Below, in pieces: positions 36,145 to 46,622 of a DNA stretch of 64,000 nt. Position numbers and translations under genes: made by a program. The notes under the pieces were generated by a model. That model was not told where the DNA came from and ran no database searches. It saw only the letters and a list, made by a program, of their open reading frames with translations. Where the stretch lies: NCBI GenBank assembly GCA_035578905.1, contig JAQJVL010000738.1:341302-405301 (forward strand), written 5' to 3'. Positions within the stretch are counted from its first letter, which is position 1, and each line of letters opens with the position of its first letter. The DNA comes from Stictocephala bisonia. Lineage: Eukaryota > Arthropoda > Insecta > Hemiptera > Membracidae.

Positions 36145-38526
36145 CAGTAGAACCTCGATTAACCGGGGGCTCATTAACCGGGGAGCTGATTAACCGTGGT
36201 TCGATCCGGTCGATTTTTTTACGAAGAAAAGATTTTTCCAGTTGGATTTAAGTTTTTGTTACAATAATGTTATGTACAGTACGGTACTTCTAATATGGTA
36301 CGAATAGCCAAGCAAAGCAATACCGAACAGTTGCTATGACAACAAGATGCGCTGTTGTCTCTGCGCAGCCTGCAATGGGTGAGGGAACGAATGACAACAA
36401 CCTGTTTTCGCGCCATCCATTTTGTGCTGCTATCCGTCTCTCCCTCCACACCCGTCTAATAAATCAGTCAGTGTACAGATGTGTTTAGATTGTTATGCTA
36501 ATGAGCTGTCGCGTGCGAATTTGATTAGTTTAGTTTGATCCTTTTTATTTACGATCGTATTTTTTTACTTTGGGTGTAATTTTGTAAAGTGCGTAAGAAT
36601 GTCTGGTAACAAGAGGAAACGTGTAGTTTTATCAATTCAACAAAAACTTCAAATTATTGAACATTTGGAAAAGGGGAGGGGTGCGAAAAGTTTGGCCGAT
36701 GAGTACAATATTGGGGAACAGACTGTTAGGGATTTAAAAAAGAAAAAGATGGATTTGTTAAAGTTTGCAAGTGCTGCAGAGTCATCTTCGGGATTAATGA
36801 AAAGAAAAACAATGAAAAAAGCCACATTCGAAACTTTAGATAAAGCTATGTTGGAGTGGTTTGCGCAAGAACGTGCTTTAGGTAATCCCGTCAATGGTGT
36901 AATTTGTGCCGAAAAGGCCAAGGTTTTTTACGAATCTTTAGGTCTTGAAGGAAAGTTTGACGCGTCTTCTGGGTGGCTCTATCGATTTAAACAAAGGCAC
37001 GGAATTCGGGAACTACACATTCAAGGGGAAGCATTAAGTGGTGATAAGGACGCGGCCGAGAAGTTTGTCGTCGAGATCAATGAGCTTGTGTCTGCAGAAA
37101 ACCTTTTGCCTGAACAGATTTTTAATACAGACGAATCTGGCCTCTATTGGAAATGTTTGCCATCGAAAACATTAGCGTTCGTAAAAGAAAAAAATGCGCC
37201 TGGCCATAAAGCCAGTAAGGACAGATTAACCATAATGACCTGCTCCAATGCTTCAGGAACGAAAAAACTTAAGCTCGTAGTCATTGGTAAAGCCAAAAAA
37301 CCTAGATCGTTTAAGGGAACAGAGGCAAAAAATTTGCCAGTCCACTACTTCAACCAGAAAAAGGGCTGGATGAACCAAGTTATTTTTCAGGAATGGTTCT
37401 CTAAACATTTTGTTCCCCAAATCCGTGACTACTTAAGGTCACAAAACCTTCCTCAAAAGGCGCTTTTAATCTTGGACAATGCCCCCTCACACCCTAGTGA
37501 AACAATCTTAAAATCAGATGACGGAAAAATCGTTGTGAAATATCTCCCTCCCAACGTGACAGCACTGATCCAGCCTATGGACCAAGGTGTCATCGCTGGA
37601 ATAAAAAAAGTTTACAGAACTTCAGTTTTGAGAAAACTGATTGAGGAAGAGAACGATCTGAAATCATTTTTAAAAAAATTCACCATACTAGACGCTATTT
37701 ATGAATGTGCATCTGTTTGGGAAAAAGTAAAAAAAAACACATTGATTAGATCGTGGAAGAAAATATTTCCCAACATTGATGATAGTGAGGATTTTACGGG
37801 GTTTGCTGAAGAAGAAATAACTTCAAATCTATTAGCAAATATGGCGAAGGCAGTGCCAGGTGGCGAAAGCGTGGACACTGAAACCATCGATGAGTGGTTC
37901 CAATGTGACAAAGACTTGCCATCGTTTGAGATGTTTAATGACGAAGAGATTGTGAGGCGCGCTATGCGAGAAGTGGAGAGCGAGGAAGAGGAGACGAGGA
38001 GGAGGGCGAGGAAGGGGAAGGGGAAATGCCAGCTGACACCGAGACCCGTATCGCTCACAGCCACGGCGCTGCACTCAATCACTTGGAATGCCTATTAGAT
38101 TACTTGGAGGGTCAAGACGATTCTCTCTGAAGTGACAAGCTATTGTTACGGAAGCTACGGTCATCGATTGCAAGGAAAGAAAGAGGTGCAAAACGGCAAA
38201 CAACGATGACCGACTTCTTCAAGCCGTCTGCTAATCAGTAATAACAATGCAGTAACTACTATAAACAGCGTAGTAAATATTTTGTAAATAATTTTCTTTT
38301 GACCAATATTTTAGTTTTATATCGAAAAGACATTCATGGATACTCTTTTACAAGCAGGTAAAATGTACTCTACACTTTAATTAGGCCTAGTCTACCTATT
38401 AAAACATGATTTCTTGCACTAAATTATGCATTTCAGTTTTTTTTCTGTTATCAGCGGCTTAACCGTGATTTCATGTATCCGTGGCCCTTCTCCCCACCAT
38501 TACCCCGGTTAATCGAGGTTCTACTG
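36145..38526 (+). mobile_element. Tigger/pogo DNA transposon, nearly complete
   Basis: It is 2,382 bp, flanked by TA duplications (36143-36144 and 38527-38528). The inverted ends share CAGTAGAACCTCGATTAACC. A subterminal ATTAACCG motif recurs at 36173 and 36190. One long transposase frame fills the middle. It is inserted in a Penelope relic immediately before its YVDD box. Confidence 0.92.
36599..38098 (+). CDS. Tigger/jerky-type transposase (C-terminus frameshifted)
   Basis: This 499-residue frame encodes an N-terminal psq-type helix-turn-helix (about residues 5-55) and a CENP-B-type DNA-binding domain (about 75-140). The DDE domain has D178 (FNTDES), D293 (ILDNAPSHP) and D328 (QPMDQG), the DD34D-type spacing of pogo. 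The reaction is cut-and-paste excision and integration at TA. Near 37985-38025, in a purine-rich acidic run, the frame appears to shift. The expected C-terminal tail continues in frame 1 to the TAA at 38239-38241, interrupted by one TGA near 38128. That tail ends with QTTMTDFF, a PIP-box-like motif. The catalytic part is otherwise intact, so this is a young copy. The domesticated jerky-like alternative is unlikely because the TIRs and TSD are present. Confidence 0.88.
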   Translation: MSGNKRKRVVLSIQQKLQIIEHLEKGRGAKSLADEYNIGEQTVRDLKKKKMDLLKFASAAESSSGLMKRKTMKKATFETLDKAMLEWFAQERALGNPVNGVICAEKAKVFYESLGLEGKFDASSGWLYRFKQRHGIRELHIQGEALSGDKDAAEKFVVEINELVSAENLLPEQIFNTDESGLYWKCLPSKTLAFVKEKNAPGHKASKDRLTIMTCSNASGTKKLKLVVIGKAKKPRSFKGTEAKNLPVHYFNQKKGWMNQVIFQEWFSKHFVPQIRDYLRSQNLPQKALLILDNAPSHPSETILKSDDGKIVVKYLPPNVTALIQPMDQGVIAGIKKVYRTSVLRKLIEEENDLKSFLKKFTILDAIYECASVWEKVKKNTLIRSWKKIFPNIDDSEDFTGFAEEEITSNLLANMAKAVPGGESVDTETIDEWFQCDKDLPSFEMFNDEEIVRRAMREVESEEEETRRRARKGKGKCQLTPRPVSLTATALHSITWNAY

Positions 38527-38528
38527 TA

Positions 38529-39530
38529 TATTGATTTCGTTATGTTGATGATGTTATTTGCTTATTCAAAGGAACAAAAGATCAACAAATTATAAACTAT
38601 CTGAATTCCATCTCCAAAACAATCAAATTTTAAATGGAAAGCCAAATAAAGAAATTAACTTTTTAGATTTAACAATTTATCAAAATTCATGAAAACATAA
38701 ATTTAAAATTGACAGAAAGAACCCTCAATCAGATCTTATAATCCCAATAAATTCCAATCGCCCATGGTGTCATAAAATGGCTTCATTTCGATCTCTAATT
38801 AGAAGACTAGTAGAAGTACCGATGTACAAACATGATTTCAATGAAGAATTCAAAATAATCAAACAAATAGCAGTGGCTAATGGTTATAAACCTTCCACAA
38901 TCGAAAAAATATTACATAAAATAAAAAACAGAAACATTTGTCAAGAAGAACCAGAAAATAGAGCATTCATCTGTGTTCCCCAAAACACAATACTACTTAA
39001 TAAAGCAATTAGAAAAATCTTTAAAAAATAAAAATTCTAAATTGGTTTTAAAACAAATAACAATGCATTTAACCTAATACAAAAGAAATCCACCTCAAAA
39101 TGACATAAAAATCAAGAAATATTTGAAAAATCAGGAATTTACAAAATTTAATGTTCAGACTGCCAAATTATTATATTGGACAAACAGGACGATCATTTAA
39201 AGGCAGATTTAATGAACACATAATAAACTCTAAAGTCAAACAACAGAACTTCAATGAAACCCTTTACTAAACAATAATCACCACTACACAAATATAAAAA
39301 CCAACATGAAAATTCTAAAATTCAGTTTAAAAAGCAAAAGACTAGATTCTCAAAAAGAACTTGAAATTTATAAACACAACCAAGAAAATCCCAACAATTT
39401 AAACAATACCATCTCAATAAAAAAAAGAAACTCAATATTTGAAACAATTTTACATATAAGAAACAACACACACAATTACAACTAACCACCAAATCACAAA
39501 TATTTACCAATTTAACATATGTTTTCTTTA
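38529..39530 (+). pseudogene. Penelope RT tail and GIY-YIG endonuclease remnant
   Basis: In one frame RYVDDVICLFKGT lies at 38538-38577, giving RT motif C. NFLDLTIY and the HKMASFRSLIRRL segment follow (about 38776-38815), then YYIGQTGRSFKGRFNEH near 39172-39220, which is the GIY-YIG catalytic start. Several stops separate the parts. Penelope-like elements use this RT and GIY-YIG pair for target-primed insertion. This copy is dead. Confidence 0.72.
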
Positions 39531-39640
39531 TAATAATTTTTTATTTTATTTTATTTGTTTTTATAAGTAAAACAGTTTAGAAAGTAAACCCCTATGAAGG
39601 TGGCATAGTTGCCGAAACCGGCGGTTGGTGTTAATATAAA

Positions 39641-39906
39641 GTTATTTTATATTATAACTTTATTAAAATTATGTCTATATTATATCAAATTTTATAATTC
39701 AAGCAGTCTTCTCTACTACCTTTACGATAACCTACAAACTAAAGGGAGCGAAGGAGATGAAGTGCCACACACATCGTAACCCACCACAACTTCAACAGCT
39801 GATTGTGTCCGTTGTCACCAACCCAACACTACCCGTCACACCAACTAAAGCCAGAATGGTGGAACACTTCCCCTCTGCTGCTGGAACCCCCTATACATGC
39901 ACTAAA
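39641..39906. other. Spacer
   Basis: No feature was recognised. The open frames at 39757-39945 overlap each other and resemble nothing known. Confidence 0.35.
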
Positions 39907-39950
39907 TATACCATGCAGGTCGCTTTCAACCCAGCCCAATTATAATAAAA
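39907..39950 (+). repeat. 44-bp direct repeat, copy 1
   Basis: It begins TATACCATGCAGGTC and ends TTATAATAAAA. It matches 40951-40994 with three mismatches. Confidence 0.75.
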
Positions 39951-40950
39951 TGTCGATTTTATTTTTTTTACTTTTTTTTACGATTGGGAGGGCCAGGCTT
40001 CAAAACCTGGTAATGGCCCCTAAGCTAAAAGGCTTATTGTGCCTTTACAGGACCTCAAACCTCATCCAATCCAAGATCCTTAGAGAACCTTGAGATTGCC
40101 TTGATGAGGTTTTCCTGTGCTACAACTTATTCCTAGCTTGGGCAGGGTGGTGGAAGAGGATGTGCCATCCAGACTCTTCTTCTTCCCCACATTTCTTACA
40201 TAAGAGAATGGGGTTTACAAGCCCCATCTTGTTCATGTATTTCCAAAATTTCCAGTTATAAAACCAACCACCCTTTGGAGTTCTGACCTTGCAAGAGAAA
40301 GAGCTTCAACTGTGTTGGACTACAATGGCCCCAACAGGACCTCCTTTGCTTGCCTGTTACCTGGCGATGCCTCCCAGGTATCCTGTTGCTTGCCAGCGAC
40401 TCATGTAGAGACAACCCTCTTGGCAAGGCTGTAAGCAACCCCGCATGCCGGCTCTGGGCCAACGAGGCGTTCCTCAGTGCCTCTCCTGGTACAGTGGTCT
40501 GTCTGCCCTCTCGTTTCTCAGTACTCCGGTGACCTGGCACCCATGACAGGATTACCCTATTGGAATGTGCCAGCATTGTAAGAATCCTGTGACAGTCCCA
40601 AATTAGACTCGAGGTGGTCGATAGATGCAAGTTACCTTAGTGCCGCTTGGCTGTCTGAGTTGTTCATATAAATTGTTTTTTCCATAAGGCCCAAATCTAT
40701 GTTTGCCTGAACACAGGCAGCTATGGCAGCCACTTCCACCTGAAAAACTGTAGCCAGTTTGCCAAGGCTAAACCGTAGCCAGTTTTTGACCTGGCACCAT
40801 AGACCCCGTAACGAGACCCAAGGTTCGTTTGTGAGTCATCTTCCTACCACGTGATTGTGTTCTTCATTGTGATTGATTCACCTCATTCCCAATCTTTTCT
40901 GTCACCAATGACGACACGATAGGATTTGTCAAAGTCAGTTTGTCTATATA
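39951..40950 (-). pseudogene. LINE RNase H and C-terminal fragment
   Basis: On the minus strand, VEVAAIAACVQANIDLG and NNSDSQAALR (about 40740-40640) are followed by RVILSWVPGH (about 40540), the RNase H active-site order found in I/LOA/R1-type LINEs. A C-terminal NPILCKKCGEEEES plus HILFHH cluster lies at about 40215-40160. Frameshifts occur at about 40630 and 40500. A 44-bp direct repeat borders the fragment on both sides. Confidence 0.65.
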
Positions 40951-40994
40951 TATACCATGCAGGTCACTTTCAACCCGGCCAAATTATAATAAAA
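40951..40994 (+). repeat. 44-bp direct repeat, copy 2
   Basis: This is the second copy, on the far side of the LINE RNase H fragment. Confidence 0.75.
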
Positions 40995-41835
40995 AGTTGG
41001 TTTTCTATGTTGTTTAGGTGCCACCGTCTTTTCAAGCCCCTCAGTATAGGTACATTTAAAATAAATGTTTAATATGATATAATGAACATATACTCCATTA
41101 GGTAGGTGATTAACAGGCTATAGCAATAAGCAGCATGTGCCATATAAGTGCAAAATATCACTTGTATGTACACACAAATGCACAATGTCTTAATGTATCA
41201 AAAGTCATTTTGTCGATCATGAATCTAAACTCTTTTTGTAGGCTTTGAAGATGGAGGGAAGAAGTGATTTTAGAGGTACGAATAGCAAAGATTTTGTTAT
41301 GAACTCCATAAAAATCATTAAAGATAGCAAAAGAATACGGATCTACAAAGAATCATATCATAGTGCAGTTACTGAGCTAGCTAGTTTTGACTCTCAAGTA
41401 GAGTTGTAGTACAGGGTGTTACCACACCAAAGTTTGCTCATTTAGTTATTTGAGAGGGGCACTGGGAGGAAGACATTAAAAAAAAAAATAAAAAGAAACT
41501 CAAGCTATCATGGAAGGAAATGAATAGAAGATAAAGAAGTGGAATAGGACATTGAGCAAAAGAGGAAATTAGTAATATCCATAATGGAAACAAAAGAAAG
41601 GTGTACTTATTTTTCTCATGAATGTCCAGATTATAGCATAATGCCTCTGATATAAAGCCTAAGCCTACAGCAAGGGATGTCATTAAAGTATGCCTAAGAT
41701 TAAGGTTCACAAAAACCATAAATTTGAGATCACACAAAGCAAAGGGAGAAACGTAGTCATTCTAACTAGCTGTTCCATTGGTTTACAGATTTGTTTTCTT
41801 TGCAGTATAGATTAGTAAAATACAGAAATGGAGTA
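40995..41835. other. Spacer, nothing recognised
   Basis: This is AT-rich with no supported coding region. Confidence 0.4.
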
Positions 41836-43250
41836 TGAAATGAAATGAAAAATCTATTTATTCCTCCTTATAACATATAAACAGAAATATATTACAAAAA
41901 TATATGAAATTGGTTCCCCACATGGGCGGCTGCCTGTGTGTGGGGAAACGAGTCCAGAACAGTCGGAATGTTGTCGGCCACTACTACTAAACAGCATAAC
42001 GAACAATATAACTTAAAACTAGTTTGATATAAAAGAATATCATATATATATATATATATATATGCATGCGCAATAAGAAGGGACAAATAATCAATTAATA
42101 TTTATTGTATCAGGAGCTATTATTAGCAGAGACTTCACACCCACTCACCTACCATACAAACACACATTCACAGTCACATTTGCACGTACTCACATCACTC
42201 CCCTATCACACACACAGACGCACCCTAACAAAAACACACACACCCACACAAGCACAACACAGACATGCATAAAAAAACACACACACGCGTCATCATTCTG
42301 AATGTGGGCTGTTGTGCGATACTTATATGTAGGAAGAACGAAAGTTACTTTTAATTTACGCTCTACCAATTTCAACACTCCACTGGTTGACAGTTTTTTT
42401 ATAAACATTTATGCTACATGGTAGAGGATGCTTAATGTGGCGAGGATCTTTCGAATAAACGATATTTGCGATATAATGAGATGATGCCGTCGTTATTGTT
42501 TTAACCAATCGAGGTGCATTAATTCTGAGATTTGTAGAAGTACGGGTTAAATATGAGTGTTGAATCTGATTGAATATGTTGTTTTTATTTTTGAAAATGT
42601 ACATCAATAAACTTCTAATATACAGTTGAGATAAATTTAGAACTTTGAATTCATCAAAGTTGGGTAACATCGATTTTTTTGTAATGCTGATTTAATTATT
42701 GTCTTCTGAGTTATTTCAAGAGGTGAAAGAAGAGTTTGGAAGCATCCACCCCAAGCTATAATTCCGTATTGAAGCTGAGATTGTATATAGGCATAATATA
42801 CAGTTTTTTTGTAATGCTGATTTAATTATTGTCTTCTGAGTTATTTCAAGAGGTGAAAGAAGAGTTTGGAAGCATCCACCCCAAGCTATAATTCCGTATT
42901 GAAGCTGAGATTGTATATAGGCATAATATACATTTTTTTTGTAATGCTGATTTAATTATTGTCTTCTGAGTTATTTCAAGAGGTGAAAGAAGAGTTTGGA
43001 AGCATCCACCCCAAGCAATAATTGCATAATATACAGTTTTTAGTAAATCCGGTTCAAGTACTCTATTAAGATAGGAAAAGATAAATATGATTTTCCGGAG
43101 TTTATTCCTTAGATAGTTTATATGACTCGACCACCTCATGCGACTATCAAAAACAATGCCCAAATATTTGTATTCATTAACAAGCTCCACGCATTCACAT
43201 GTCACACATATTTTTTTTAAAAACACAAGTCACACAGTATAGTGTTTAAG
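41836..43250 (-). pseudogene. LINE RT C-terminus and 3' UTR
   Basis: On the minus strand, ELVNEYKYLGIVFDSRMRW (about 43190-43120) and the IAWGG segment give the RT thumb region. A 130-bp triplication breaks the frame. A C-terminal piece (42670-42360) with LNLSQLYIRSLL and HSYLTRTS follows. The 3' UTR carries (CA)n at 42205-42290 and (TA)n at 42041-42063, and ends in a TTTCATTTCAT tail near 41836. Confidence 0.68.
42673..43035 (-). repeat. 130-bp tandem triplication inside the LINE
   Basis: GTAATGCTGA recurs at 42681, 42811 and 42941, with nearly identical sequence between. Each junction sits at a run of seven or eight T. The last unit lacks about 30 bp. Confidence 0.88.
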
Positions 43251-43311
43251 AACTTCTGGGATGGTTTTCAGAATTCAAGGGCGACCCTATATTATCACAT
43301 GAAGCATTCTA

Positions 43312-43334
43312 NNNNNNNNNNNNNNNNNNNNNNN
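43312..43334. other. Assembly gap, 23 N
   Basis: A run of 23 N lies directly before the minisatellite. Its odd size suggests an estimated gap. Confidence 0.97.
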
Positions 43335-45410
43335 CATTGCCATTGTACATGTTTGTGTAGGCAGGAGGCCATAGCCATTGTACATGCATGACTTGGCAAT
43401 AGATCCATAGCCATTGTACAGTATATATGGGCAGTAGGCCCATTGCCATTGTACATGAATGTGAGGACAGTAGGGCCATTGCCATTGTACATGTGTGTGT
43501 GGGCAGGAGACCCATAGCAGTTGTACATGCATGGCTAGGCAATTGGGCCATAGCCATTGTACATGTAAATGTAGGCAGGAGGGCCATTGCAATTTTACAT
43601 GCATGTGTGGGGAGGAGGCCAATTGCCATTGCACATGCATGGCTTGGTAAGAGGGCCATAGCCATTGTACATGTACATGTGGGCAGTAGGGCCATTGCCA
43701 TTGTACATGTATATGTGGGCAGAAGGCCCATGGCCATTGTACATTTATGGCTTGGCAATAGAGCCATAGCCATTGTACATGTAGTCTATATGATTTGGGC
43801 GGAAGGGCCATTGCCATTGTTCATGTATATGTGGGCAGGAGGCTAATTTCCATTGCACATGCATGGCTTGGCAAGAGGGCCATTGCCATTGTACATGTAT
43901 GGTTGGGCAGGAGGGCCATTGCCATTGTTCATGTATGTATGGGCAGGAGGCCCATGGCCATTGTACATGCATGGCTTGGCAATATGGCAATTGCCATTGT
44001 ACATGTATATGTTGGTAGGAGGCCCATGGCAATTATACATGTATGGCTGGTCAGGTTGGCCATTACCATTGTACATGTATGGGTGCCCAGTAGGGCCATT
44101 GCTATTGTACATGTATATGTGGGTAGGACGCCCATTGCCTATGTACATGCATGGCTGGTCAGGTTGTTCATTGCCATTGTACATGTATGGGTAGTCAGGT
44201 TGTCCATTGCATTGTACAAGCATGGGTGGTCAGGTTGTTCATTGCCATTGTACATGTATGGGTAGTCAGGTTGTCCTTTTGCATTGTACAAGCATGGGTA
44301 GCCAGGTTCGCCATTATCATTATACTTGTATGGGTGGTCAGGTTGGCCATTACCATTTTACATGTATGGGTGGTCAGGTTGGCCATTGCCATTGTACATG
44401 TATGGGCAGTCAGGTTGGCCATTACCATTGTACATGTATGGGCAGTAAGTTTGGCCATTATCATTGTACATGTATGGGTGGTCAGGCAGGCTATTGCCAT
44501 TGTACAGAATGGGCAGTCAGGTTGGCCATTACCATTGTACATGTATGGGCAGTAAGTTTGGCCATTATCATTGTACATGTATGGGTGGTCAGGCAGGCTA
44601 TTGCCATTGTACAGAATGGGCAGTCAGGTTGGCTATTACCATTGTACATGCATGGGCAGTAAGGTTGGCCATTATCATTGTACATGTATGGGTGGTCAGG
44701 CAGGCTATTGCCATTGTACAGAATGGGCAGTCAGGTTGGCCATTACCATTGTACATGTATGGGCAGTAAGTTTGGCCATTATCATTGTACATGTATGGGT
44801 GGTCAGGCAGGCTATTGCCATTGTACAGAATGGGCAGTCAGGTTGGCTATTACCATTGTACATGCATGGGCAGTAAGTTTGGCCATTATCATTGTACATG
44901 TATGGGTGGTCAGGCAGGCTATTGCCATTGTACAGAATGGGCAGTCAGGTTGGCCATTACCATTGTACATGCATGGGCAGTAAGGTTGACCATTATCATT
45001 GTACATGTATGGGTGGTCAGGCAGGATATTGCCATTGTACAGAATGGGCAGTCAGTTTGGCCATTACCATTGTACATGTATGGGCAGTAAGGTTGGCTAT
45101 TATCATTTTACATGTATGGGTGGTCAGGCAGGCTATTGCCATTGTACAGAATGGGCAGTCAGGTTGGCCATTACCATTGTACATGCATGGGCAGTCAGGT
45201 TGGCCATTACCATTGTACATGTATGGGCAGTAAGGTTGGCCATTCTCATTGTACATGTATGGGTGGTCAGGCAGGCTATTGCCATTGTACATGCATGGGT
45301 GGGCAGGTTGGCCATTACCGTTGTATATGTATGGGATGTCAGGTTAGGCATTACCATTGTTAATGCAGGGGTGGTCAGGTTGGACATTACCATTGTACAT
45401 GCATGTGGAC
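43335..45410 (+). repeat. 36-bp minisatellite with 107-bp higher-order repeat
   Basis: The basic unit is about 36 bp (GGCCATTGCCATTGTACATG, then a variable half). From about 44464 to 45250 it is organised as trimers of 107 bp, marked by a GTACAGAATGGGCAGTCAGG variant every 107 bases. Units contain few stops, so long open frames occur on both strands and in several frames. Those are by-products, not genes. Confidence 0.93.
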
Positions 45411-46622
45411 AACCAGTCTGCATATTTAAATTATTAAACATTATTTTACCTGTTTCGCCTGGTCGGATATTTTTAGGAAGGAAAAGTACCGGAAACAATT
45501 TATTCTGACCAATTAACTGGGGTTGAGTGTACGTCATATTGCGAAGGCATCAACTGGACTTTCTATTTAAATGTTTGCCTATTTGCTTGGTGTAAAACAT
45601 GGATACTTGCTAAAATCAGAGATGGTTTAGTTGGTCCTGACGTGACAGGACAAACGAATCCGCGACACAGGAGCGCCTCTTACCTGGCTAAGGGGTTGTC
45701 ATAAATAATTTTCGCTAGGGGTGCGACTCAGGAGCGCCTCCGAAAAGGGGTGGGGAGGCGCTCCTGTGTCGCACCTAAAACTACCTGTCCTCGGCACTCT
45801 ACCTGCTTCCTACCTGCTATCAAGCTCAGCTCGCGGGGCCTTCTAAATACCTACCAATCTAACTAATATCACAACGGCTACTATCATACTGACTTTGTTA
45901 GGTGCACTGCATATTTTGTAGGAGTAAGTGTAACATTGATTCTGTAGGGGTTATCCCAAAAGACCAATCAAAACTATTAATCACGTTTCTTAATCATATT
46001 TCATTTTATTTGAATTAAACTTGCAATAGTGGTTAAACTATTGCAGACTTGTTTTAAAACAAGTTTATAATCGTACAGATAGAAAACATCTACCCTTGTT
46101 CATGCACACTATCTACCTTGGTCTTCGGAGGTGGGCCACATCATGTTTACCACATCAACTCCCGAGGACTAAAATAATGATGTATTTATAGTCATCTTTT
46201 AAAAAAACCTATAAACTTTATACTTTTTAGTTTTATGTAAAAGGAACACGTAGACACTCTTCATTTGATCATGACTTGCCCCTTTAACCCATGAGTATTA
46301 ATTATAAAATATTTACCATAGTTTATACAAATTCGTAAAAGCCAAGCAGTGGGTTTTTAAAATTATATTAATTTTATTGCTGGGCAAGTGGTTTCAAAGA
46401 AATTGAAGTTACAAAAAAAGGTCAATAACTACAAATAGGCTGTAAATAAAAAATATGTATTTCTTAGTTTTAACACTTAATAATTTGTATAACATTCTAA
46501 AATAATAAATATAAATTTAAATTTAAACTAAATAATTTGGGTTATACTTACTAATATTTAAAACTTAAAATTAAAAAAAAAATACTTACACTCAAACAAA
46601 AAATACTATTTACACTCAATCT
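45411..46622. other. Spacer with GC-rich hairpin
   Basis: It is ordinary AT-rich sequence except for the hairpin cluster at 45662-45775. No gene was seen. Confidence 0.5.
45662..45775. repeat. GCGACACAGGAGCGCCTC repeat cluster with hairpin
   Basis: One copy is at 45662-45679. A second (45720-45741) and a third, inverted (45754-45775) form a 22-bp stem with one mismatch and a 12-base loop. Related 17-mers occur at 62981-63080. Confidence 0.8.

Larger units (their letters stand above)
36099..39640 (+). mobile_element. Penelope-like element relic hosting a Tigger
   Basis: The left edge holds TAACACCAACCGTTTTCGGC (36101-36120) and the right edge its near reverse complement (39609-39633). Between them a Penelope RT tail and GIY-YIG segment follow the Tigger insertion. 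Little more than 20 bp of the element precedes the Tigger. It is 5' truncated. Confidence 0.65.

Noticed and set aside
36649..36921. Antisense frames opposite the Tigger transposase (also 37699-38082)
   Set aside because: They are shadows of the real coding strand with no independent support.
43335..45537. Many long overlapping open frames on both strands (up to about 176 codons) rich in MYNGNG or MAMALL
   Set aside because: They are by-products of the stop-poor 36-bp minisatellite. The same region is open in several frames and strands, with no start context or family match.
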